Source of the DNA: Himantopus leucocephalus
Taxonomy: Eukaryota; Chordata; Aves; Charadriiformes; Recurvirostridae
Direction: 5' to 3'
Length of the DNA: 64,000 nucleotides
Assembly (NCBI GenBank): GCA_003993805.1
Contig: RSEF01000005.1
Location: forward strand, 39,559,313 to 39,623,312
The notes under the pieces were generated by a model, which saw only the letters and a program-made list of their open reading frames with translations, did no database searches and was not told the DNA's origin. Both the position numbers and the translations under genes were made by a program. The number at the start of each line of letters is the position of its first letter. The first letter of the stretch is position 1. Positions 51,690 to 61,348 of the stretch are shown piece by piece.

Positions 51690-52043
51690 AGAATTTTCTG
51701 TGATGATTTTTCTTTATTGATTTTTACACAAATCTTAATAACAATTGCACATTTAGAAAGTCTGTGATGATTAAGAATAAATACGTGTGGTTTGACCAGG
51801 AGAGAGTGGGACAAGGCTCCACGAGCCCTTTGAGGGACGCAAGGTCTTTACTTAAAGAGCACAACACCGCACTTCTCTCAGTTTCTGATGCTGTCTTCAG
51901 CTCTTTCAATCCCACAAGCCTTACGGCAGACCAGTCACAAGGAGAAATGCCAGGTATCGCTGGCACAAAGAGAGCAGTCTGTGAGCCAGGCTCAGAGGAC
52001 AACCAGCCAGCGGGCTCGTGGTGGTCCTGGACCAGCTCCTGCA
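51690..52043 (-). other. PAX9: PAX9 3'UTR (proximal form)
   Basis: This is sequence downstream of the PAX9 stop on the - strand, extending to about 20 bases past an AATAAA (TTTATT on the + strand at 51713-51718). The right half is GC-rich and the left half AT-rich. The end is inferred from the signal only. More distal signals, such as TTTATT around 48530, could give a longer UTR reaching towards SLC25A21. Confidence 0.5.
51713..51718 (-). terminator. PAX9: Candidate PAX9 poly(A) signal
   Basis: This is AATAAA on the - strand, 326 bases after the PAX9 stop codon. It is the first canonical hexamer downstream of the stop that I see. Confidence 0.5.
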
Positions 52044-52298
52044 TCAGAGAGCGGAGGCCGTGACCGAGTGGCTGCCCTCCCTGGCTGTCTGCATGCCCTT
52101 GAATGCCAGAGAGGTGGGGATGTCGCAGCTGTGAGGGGACAGCGGGGTGCCTCCAGCGTGCTGCCAGCCGTGGCTCGCCATGTAGCTGGACGGAGCGGCG
52201 CTGTACGTCATGTAAGGTGACACTTGGGCTGGTGTGGCGTAGGGAGGCATGGCTGGTGCTGACACGAAACTGCTGACGGCCGGGAGGCCATTGGGTGC
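52044..52298 (-). CDS. PAX9: PAX9 last coding exon (4), C-terminal 84 residues
   Basis: PAX9 is a paired-domain transcription factor needed for tooth, palate, pharyngeal-pouch and vertebral-column development. This exon carries only the C-terminal regulatory region; the DNA-binding paired domain is encoded by earlier exons outside the window. Read on the - strand, the acceptor is ctttcctttcag|GCACCC and the exon is 255 bp ending in TGA. It encodes [15 protein letters not shown], then [42 protein letters not shown], and the terminus SHSVTASAL. All of this aligns without gaps to the human C-terminus as I recall it. It faces SLC25A21 tail to tail, the known vertebrate arrangement. A 234-residue open frame overlapping this exon in another minus frame is a GC-driven shadow. 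Confidence 0.96.
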   Translation of the reverse strand, partial: APNGLPAVSSFVSAPAMPPYATPAQVSPYMTYSAAPSSYMASHGWQHAGGTPLSPHSCDIPTSLAFKGMQTAREGSHSVTASAL

Positions 52299-53899
52299 CT
52301 GAAAGGAAAGGGAAAATCATTTCTAAGAGAGTAAGACACAGCGGATCTGCCGTAAAAGGAGCTGCCCTCAGGTGCTGCTGGGGCTTTGTACAAGAACCAG
52401 GGCCAGTGGGGGACACCCAGAGAGCCACCCATCACCACTCCCCTGGATTCCAGGGGCACAGTGGCCCCCTTGTGCTCTGCTTTCAAGACCAGCTACCCCG
52501 CGTCAGCCCTGCACACCTCTCCCAGCAGCCTGGCCCAGACAGGCACTAGCAGCAGATGTTTAGGGAACACATCCTGAGAGCATGGCAGGAACCGCTGACC
52601 CCCTCTACGCCCACCCGCCTTCCCGCAAGCTGCTGTTCAGGGTCTCCTTAAGCCCACAGTTGCATCTAATCACTACGTTTGAGAGCTACTGCTGGAGGTA
52701 TTTGTGATGAGTTTGTCCCATCTCTCTTGCTGAGCACCTTCATCCTCCTGGCAATGAGTCCCATGGGTTGGAGCAGGTGGGCTCCAACATTTACCCACCT
52801 TTCCCAAATTTCGCATGGGGTGGTGGCCACTGTGGCCGGGCCCTGGCAGGTAGTGCTGTGGCAGTTTAAGCTGGGTACGCAGTGACCACGGCCATACCAG
52901 CGGCAGGAGAGACAGACCCATCCCAGCGCCTCACCTCCCCCAGCCCCGAAAGAGGGTGGGCTGAGCCCTGAGCTGCAGCGGGCAGGCGCGGGCAACGCTC
53001 CCCAGAGCGGAGAGGTAACGAGCAGCTGGGGGAGGTGGAACATCTTAAACGCTTTGGTAACTGTTTGCTCAGAGCGTGAGTCAGAACTGTAGTAGTATTA
53101 TTAGTATTGATGATGTCTTTTAAAAAAAATCTGTTTTCTAGGTACTTGGGATATAACCTTGCAAGTGTTCTTTGCTCACAGCTTCTCCTGGTTTCAATAG
53201 GGCTTCTGTGCACAAAACAATTGCAGGGCTGGGTCCTTTCCTGCGAGCTATTTTCCTAGGTCCTTCCGTAGGCTGGGGAGAAGGGTTTCTATTTAAATAG
53301 AGAAGGGAGAGTCCTTCACTCTGCCACCGTAGGATTTCACAATGAATGACTCCTTATTTAAATAAAAAGTGTTCGGTGGTTTATTTCACACCCTGTAAAT
53401 GCTTCTTCAGCAGAACAGGTACAAACCAAGATCGTTTATCTTGCTTAAGTTTCAATTTGTGTAGCGTTTATGTTTTAGGATTTGGGGTGGTATTTTTTCC
53501 CAGAAACGTTTCCTATCTGAATATGAAAGAACAGGTATTGATTCAGTAAATCACGTAGCATCTGCCATTTTTAATCACCTGGTAGAACAGGACCTAACCT
53601 GGATAGTGCAGAGTTAAGAAATGAAACAGACTTTTGTTTCTGCTAAAACTTCACATGGTGTTAATATTTCACTTGGTCAATTCCTGTCTGGATTGCACCT
53701 GCCTAAATTTCCAGTATTTGCCTCCATAATGGCACTGGCCTGGTTTCAGCTTCCTACCAGTGGAACTCACAGTTCCACTGGCTGGACTATCCTCTCATTG
53801 CCACTTGGGAAACCACGAAGTAATCCTGCTGGAGTCAATAGAAATGTGTACAGCAATCTAAAACAGCAGGAGGCAGTGACAGGATCCCAGCCACAAGCC

Positions 53900-54175
53900 T
53901 CCGATAGGTATATTAATTAGTACAAAACATACAGCTGCAGCAGCAACGTAATTGTCATTCCAAATCCATAAACACTTTGTTGAAGCTGAACTTGCCTTAT
54001 TCTTTTGAAAATCCAAATATGTGACCTGACCTTCAACTCCAATTACACGTCCCCTACTGTGTCTCAGAATTACACTTTAGCCTCAGCTCTAAATATCAGT
54101 GTTTTCAACAATGCTAATTAATACAAACCTTCAAATAATTGCACTGTAAATTAGTACACTTCTTAAATCACATGG
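53900..54175. promoter_or_regulatory. Candidate conserved non-coding element in PAX9 intron 3
   Basis: Dense homeodomain-type cores (TATTAATTAG, CTAATTAATAC, CTGTAAATTAGTAC) with GTGACCTGACCTTCA, a nuclear-receptor-like half-site pair. No repeats. Texture only. Confidence 0.3.
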
Positions 54176-56289
54176 AAAATTATTTCACTGAATTTACTGG
54201 AAAGTAAAAAGTGTGACAGGCCCTAAAAAGCTGCTGTTCTCCAAGGTCCCTGCCTATTCCACTGTGTAAAGTGCTTTTCAGAAGAATGTGAAACAAGAAA
54301 AGAGTACCTCTCTGTTTGTTTCTAACAAACAGCAACAAAAAGCTTTTCACAGAGGCAGTAGAGCCATTGGAGCCATTTCGTAACACTGGGACATCAAGAG
54401 CCACAACCCAAAGGGATCCTGCAGAGAGAAGCACTACAGAAACCCCAACAGGGGTGCTGGAAGGAGAAAAGACCTGGGGCAAGTCCCTGAAGAGTCTCAT
54501 AGCCATTGTGGCAGCACAAACCTCCAGCCCCTGAGGCTCACAAGAGTTTTTTCGAACTCTGCAAGGCCACCCTGCTTCTCCAGGCTTGCCCGCTCCCAAG
54601 CAGGCTGGTACCAAGCAGTGGGCTCAAGGAAGTGCCTGGAAGCCCCATTGTAAGTAGGATTCCTCACTTTGAATGGTCATGTTCCATGAACCCTTGGCTG
54701 TGCTTTTGAAAGGATTCCTCCTAGGCCACAGAGGAGGATCCTGCCCCTTCAGCCTCCTGGGTTGTTACTGCTCTGCTCTACCACGTGTGGCTCTGGGAAA
54801 AGCCAGAGTCCTTGTTTGCCACCGAGAAGAGAAAACACTTCCCATATGCTGTACAGACTGCCATGCTGTAGGATGCTCTCCAACCATGGGCACTTCGTCT
54901 TAGAGCTCTTTAGAAAAGGCAGATGCTCAACAAGTTCTCATCTGAGGAAGAATACGACTGTAAACGCATCCTTCAAAGTTGTGCATAGTGCTGCATTATG
55001 CCAAGGCAAAATACTGCTCGATGCAATCACGTTGCCACGCACCTCTCCCTACCCCACCATCACAGGCCAAGAGTACATGGGTAGTGCCACCTGTGAGAAA
55101 GGCAACTTTTGATCCTCAAGAAATGACTTCCTGCAATGTCCAAACACTGTGTCCAGGAAAAAAAGAAAAAAAAAGTCCCTGGAGCTGGTAACTATGTCTG
55201 TACATGTAAATAAAACAGACCAGGGCCAATTCTTTGGCCCTGAGGGTGAGCAACGCCATGCCTACGGCTCTCCTCTCTTCTGCCAGGAACAGGGTGGCCT
55301 TGTCCACCCAGCCTGTCGGGCAGGGTCCCTGGGCTGTGCCCTGACCGACCCCACGCTGGGGCAGAGGCTGGTTGTGTGCTTAGTGGGGCACAGGTTAGAT
55401 CTGTGCCAGGCAATGTGCCGACAAGCCACCACTTTGCTGGTCCACCGATCCTTGAGCCCACATCCTGGCCTCCTGCAGCTCCTACAGACGAGGCTGCCAG
55501 TGGTTCCTCAGCAACCAGAAACTGATCACTTTGCATGATTTGGGGCAAATCTGAGCTCCTGAACAGCTTGCATTAACTCAGGTATTGTTGATGAATATTT
55601 AATCCAATCATATATATTTTTCTCTACTTCTGTTTCTCGTTGTGTGGCCTTCCTTAGTATGGTCTTACGGCATGAAGTAAAATGAAAGTCTCTGAACTGT
55701 AATTAATGGAGAAGCCCTGGTTTGTTACTGAATTACACTGGAGGTGCTACTTGGGTTGCTACTGATAAAACAGGTGGGACTTCACTAAAGATTCACTAGT
55801 TTTTGTAAAAGCTTAATTTAAAGGAATACCTACCCTGATTTACAACAGACACCCTTTTAGCCTATCTCATCACTACCCTTTAGGTAAATTGCCACTGAGA
55901 TAAGTGATCTTTTTATAGTGTCTAACTATTTTGAATGGGAGAAGGATCTTGCCCTAACTCCTGAGGGCAGGACATGGAGGCAGTTGTGCAGGAACCGCCA
56001 GTTGCAACCTGTCAGAGGCCACCAGTGCTGGAAAGCTGTTGTCACTGCCTCGCTGACTTAATGAATCACTACAAAACTTTACCACTCAAAACCATGACGA
56101 TGTGAATGCCAGTAGGTGCCTTCAACCAGCCAAGCAGGCGGCACTGGGATGGGTAAGGACTGGCCCGGCACGGAGTGCAGTTCTGCTTCAGGGGAGGTTT
56201 CAGCCATACCCACAGAGCAGCCAGAGGCCTCCTCTGATCCAAATGTAAAGCTGAGTGCATAGAGAAAACATCACCTTATGTGATTTAAA

Positions 56290-57000
56290 ACTATGCTGCT
56301 TTAAAAAAAAAAACCAACTGATTTTCATCTCTGACTTTCATCAGTGAAGGACTTGAACCAATAATTTTAACCGCAAGAGTTTTTACTTCCAAACAGCTTT
56401 AGATGCAATGTGTAGGTTATCAGAAGGGTTGAATCTTGTCTGTCAATCTGGCACTTTTTACAAACATGACATTCACTTAAAATAAATGGAGGGGATTAAG
56501 TTCCATGACCCTGTATATACTGGATGAATAATTCATCCTGCAGTATTTCAATCAGAGGAAATGAACACCAAAATCTAAACATTCATAATTAGGAGTGCGA
56601 GAACCCCATGGTGTTTATGGATTTTTAAAACCCTTAGAACTTGTTTTAAGTGCAGAGCTTCTTGAACCTGGTTTTTAAGTTTTATAAATATTTTTTTTCT
56701 TAATTTAAACCATTGCTTTTCAAGGGAAATCTAATTTTTTAAAGCAAGCAAACAAACATGTAGTCCTAACTGAACTAGAACCTCTGCTGTGCAAGTGATA
56801 AGGGTTCCTGTTTGAAAGTGCTTACTGTCCGGCTTCTACAAAGACCACAAAGAAACATTTGCTCGGAACTGCTGCTTCTATCAAGGTTTTGAGACAACTC
56901 ATGGAATAAGTATTTCCAATTTTTAAAGTGGTGTTCAAGACCTAGAACGCACAACTTCCCACCAATTCACAAATGCAATTAAACATGTTCTCGCAAAGAT
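56290..57000. promoter_or_regulatory. Candidate conserved non-coding element in PAX9 intron 3
   Basis: AT-rich unique block including the perfect palindrome GGATGAATAATTCATCC (56522-56538, 8-bp arms, 1-base centre) and TTCATAATTAGGAG. Texture only. Confidence 0.25.
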
Positions 57001-59739
57001 AACTGCAAAACAACAGTGGTCAGGTCAGGATTACAAGTTGGGTCTGGTGCCTTTCTGCTGAGTTACTGCTGATACGCACCGGTGCCACTGAAAGGAATAC
57101 CCAGGGCAGAATTCAAAGCCAAGGCGGACATGAAGTCTTGCTTTAGGTCACATAAAATGATGCTGCTGAAACAAATGGACTGCATGTATTTTCACTGATG
57201 AAGTTCAGTAATTTTAACAAATTATTATTAGTTTTAGACAGTAGTTTAAACAATTTTTAGTTTTAGACACTTTAGCTACAATACTAACTAGAGACAATTT
57301 TTGTTGTCATTGTTGGTTTCAGTCTGTGCGGGATTTGGGACACAGAGGGGGTGGGTGGATGAAAAGCAAGTCTAGAACTAAGATTATGTGGGATTGTCTT
57401 TGGAACAAGTAATTTCCATTAGCTGTTTGGACTCCTAAAAGTCAGAAAAGTTCCTCTTCAAACCAGGCACAACACACACACCCCCCTTGATTTCTATTAT
57501 GAAGGTTATGCTGATATAATGTGTCATGCAGCTTCAGTCTCCTCTCTCCTGCATGGAAAGGAGAGACAGGGCACAAGCTTTCTGGACAAACTTCCCAATC
57601 AATCCACGTCAGACAAACTACCTGGCTTGGGGTTTTTTTCTGCCTTGGTCATGTTAATACCAGAGAAACAAGTTAGATTCCACTTTCAGACATCATGGTA
57701 TAAATCCAAATTCTACATTGTAATTAATTGATAATATTTTGTTTTATTTCATCCCCTTCTCTATTTTTGCTTCTTTGCCTTTTGCTTGCTAGGTATGTGT
57801 CCTCCCTGTATCAAAATTAGACCATCTCCCTGCAATCCATTCCCACGTGGCTTCTAAATGTTTCAGAAAATGACCCAGAGTCACCTAAATTTTCTCAGAA
57901 ACAGCATTCAAAATCACAGACATGCATTTATGTTAGTTATTATTTACAGCAATATTGCAAATGATCTAATTTCTGGTTTACATGAATAAAAATGAGAGCA
58001 GGTTTGATGCCACAGGTGGATGCCACCTCAGTTTTATAGTCTAACTCTAAAGTAAGTGTCCAAAAGAACGTAAATGATTCTTCTTATTTTAAAGCTACTG
58101 TGTCCAATTATTTGAATCACCTGCCCGTTGCAATGTAGTTGTTACAATATTTTATCAAACAGATAATTTATTGCATAGATTAAGAGTGTATGTTTTGTAG
58201 AAGTATTCTAAATGTCTAGGAAGAAAAAGTGTTTCTGGAGAAACAACATAGGCTTCAAGCTCGAGTTACCTAATTCACCAGCCCTAACGAGCTTGGACAG
58301 TGACTCAGCCCGAACTCCCCTGCTGGAATCAGCAGAAGTTCAGCCTGTGTCAAGACTTGGGGAACACACCTCTGGTGAATAAGGTTGCTCTTTCATTTGC
58401 GTTTCTCAATTCTAACACTGATTTGGATGGAATGAATCCTTCCTGTCCTTGGATCAGCAAGCTCAGCGCGTTGCCTTGATCCCTCAGCACGGAGCCTTTC
58501 CCTGAGAGCAAACGAAACAAATCTGCAGAGGTATCGCAGCCGCCTGACTGAGAACAGCAGCTCCCCAGCAAAGAGGAGGGCTGGCAGTAGCTTTAGCTGC
58601 AGGGATGCTACCGTACCTCCGCAGGCAGACACCCTCTCGCTGCTCATTTTGCAAAACGAAAAACACAAACACCTTCTGGAAACGCTGAATCTTTTCTGAA
58701 TGTCCTGAAAGCGCAGTCACAAAGTAGCTACTGGAGAAGTCATTTTTTTCCACCGCGAGGCAAAAGCATAGCAGGGAGCAGAGGTGAGTATCTAGTCCTT
58801 CAATCAGGAGAGCAAATTACCTTAAAAACCCAGAGGATCTCTCATGTTCTTAGCGACGTGCACATAATCAGTCAAAAAGGTTATGGCAACAAGACTAGGA
58901 GCAATCAAACACACACTGCAAACATAAAGGAAGCAAACAAGCTAAATCTCCCTTTTTAATTGGAGGTTAAATATGATTTATAAATCAAACCAACATATGA
59001 GTTCCCAAGGGAAGAGTAAACAAATTTTCCAAGTAAAACATCAGCAGCAGGCCTGTAATGGAAATCTCATTTAGGAAAAGGGCATTACCTAAAGATATAA
59101 GTAATACACCTATGTTTCTTTTAAGGTTTTAAAGTGAATAACTTTAAATAATACGTTCGTAGAACTTGTAGTTAACTAAATTACAGCTAAATTCTGAAGT
59201 TAAATTCAGTACTTCAGCATCAATGGGAAAAATGACACGATCCTACAAACACTCATTCAGATCAGTGTCCCACTAAAATTAAGTGCCTACACAGGTAAGT
59301 CAGGGTTACCTAAAGAAGAAGGATTACAAAAGTCAGCACTGAGTAAATTTCTCCACTTTACGATAATATTTTACATTAAAAATCTTTTTAAGAAAAATGT
59401 AATAAAGTGGCTAAGCTGATGAATAACCCAGTCAGAGCTGACCCTACAACCAGTGTTTGCTGTCCTTTTATAATGCTGGAAAAATTTCTTGCAAAAATCT
59501 TTTCATAGCTCATATTAGATCATGTATCCATATTCTTAGATGAATGAACTTCTTTTTCCGAACATATATCCCCTTCAATTTTCTATTCATTTCGCTGCAA
59601 GCAGAGGAGAATAGAACAGACTCTGAGAAATGAGGACATTTTCATTAAATAATTTTGACATCCAAAAAACCTTGAACAGAAGAGGGAACATTTTGTAGGT
59701 AGGACATTACTTTGAAACATATGCCTTTATTTTAGAGGA

Positions 59740-60020
59740 AGACCGGACAGCGATAATACACTGGAGTTGAGGAGCTTTTAAAATAACACATGGGCAAGGG
59801 GTTTACGGGCAGTCTGTCGCTCAGCTGAACTGGGTTGATTCCCAGAAGACTGAGCTTCAAAAAAATGGGAAGAGACATTTCAAGAATAGGGAATTACGGT
59901 ATTTCTGTTTCGCTCTAAGTCGTATGAAGCAATGCTGGTATTCTAGTTGAAGTCACAATTAAAAAAAAGGTTTTTGCGTGCTTGAGTGCTTTAAAATTCC
60001 AAACTAATTAGTTACCCAAT
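59740..60020. promoter_or_regulatory. Candidate conserved non-coding element in PAX9 intron 3
   Basis: Unique block with several CpG-containing words in AT-rich surroundings (GGACAGCGATAATAC, TTTCGCTCTAAGTCG) and CCAAACTAATTAGTTACC. Texture only. Confidence 0.2.
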
Positions 60021-61297
60021 CCTATACGGTGTCTTTTACAAAGATGCCATTTTCTTTAGTTATTTCTCCTGTTACTAAATTCAATGCATTACAATGAGAA
60101 AATCACACTACTTCCTTCTAAAATAATGTTTGTTCCCTTAATAATGAGCAGATCCCATTCCCCATGTTTAATGTGCTTTTTTATTAACTTATAGTTGTTT
60201 CCTTTACTTATAGGCATCCCCAGCTGCACTGAATAACACAGAAATCAGATAATATCAAATGAGTGTTTTAACTATAGTTGCGACATGCATCAAGATCACT
60301 CTTAATTATATTTTCTTATCAAATTTTAAATCTTGGCCTCTTCAGGGAAATAAAAACCCACTTTTGGAAATAGTAATAGTAACTTGAATTTACACACCAT
60401 CACCAATCCTTTCCTAAAGGAGCCAGGGGCGTTTTATGTCTTTTCCAAAACAAACTACAGCAGAAACAAAAGTTTAAAAAAAAAAAAAAAAAACTTTCTC
60501 AGAGACTGAGGAATCCACTACAAAAACAACAGAGGAAAAGAGAGGTAGGAGAAAAAGGCACGATGGAGACAAGGCGGACAGAGGCTGTTGTAAAACCTAA
60601 GTGCGCTCCGAGGGAAAACTGGGAAGCCAGGGTTTCCCATGCTTCTTCAGAGGAGGGATGGGTTTAGATGGTTTTCACAGTGAAGTGAGATCTACCACAT
60701 ATGGCACACACTAATATATCCACCTAAAACATCTCCCAAACATAGATTATTGTGCAAAGTCTGTACGTTCACTGAATGGTTGCTTTCCATTCATACTCCA
60801 GTTTAGGAAGGATGATATAAATGGAAGTCACTGCCTTCCCAGTGAAGGTGCTGGGTCTTGGGTTATATCCTATTATTTAACAAACCTCAACCAGACTACC
60901 TCAAAGTGGAGTGAAAACAAATTCTGTTTGCTCTGTGCACAAAGCTTAATTTTGATAACAAAAACACAACTTGAGTCTCCTTTAGATGGATACCCTGTTC
61001 TTACAAGAAGAAAAGGAAAGTTCAGAAGAAAATCACGCCGTATAAGCACACTCCCTTGAGTAGGAACTAACAACAGATTCACATAGTTTTAGAACAGATT
61101 TTCACAATAATTCCCCCTTGGTATTTTGGTGAAATCTGGACTCAGGCAGGGCACCCATGGACATTAAACGAGCAAATACACTGAAAGGAATCAATATTTG
61201 TTCTTTCTACCCTGATGGTTAAAACTGCAATGTATTAGCAAAAAGTTCTTTGAAAAATGCCTTCTTCATATAATATACTTAACAATATATTGAAATT

Positions 61298-61348
61298 TCT
61301 CTGTGTCCGTAATGAGGTTGGAAAAAGGCGATATTACGGACACAGAGA
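61298..61348. repeat. Perfect 16-bp inverted repeat (hairpin) in PAX9 intron 3
   Basis: TCTCTGTGTCCGTAAT at 61298-61313 pairs perfectly with ATTACGGACACAGAGA at 61333-61348, with a 19-base loop. It is short for a miRNA precursor and lacks a G+C-rich terminator-like context. Its function is unknown. Confidence 0.9.

Noticed and set aside
51724..52428. 234-codon open frame on the - strand
   Set aside because: It overlaps PAX9 exon 4 in a different frame and runs through the acceptor into intron 3 and the 3'UTR. It is a shadow of the GC-rich PAX9 coding sequence.
52666..53043. Minus-strand frame of 125 codons close to PAX9 exon 4
   Set aside because: Considered as PAX9 exon 3, but it has none of the expected exon-3 residues and no proper splice borders. 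It is GC-rich intron.
54180..54614. 144-codon minus frame in PAX9 intron 3
   Set aside because: No family recognised, no splice context matching PAX9, and multiple other frames open in the same GC-raised stretch.
55149..55548. Long opposing frames (129 and 118 codons) in PAX9 intron 3
   Set aside because: Both strands are open in a GC-rich patch; no domain and no PAX9 exon 3 motif.
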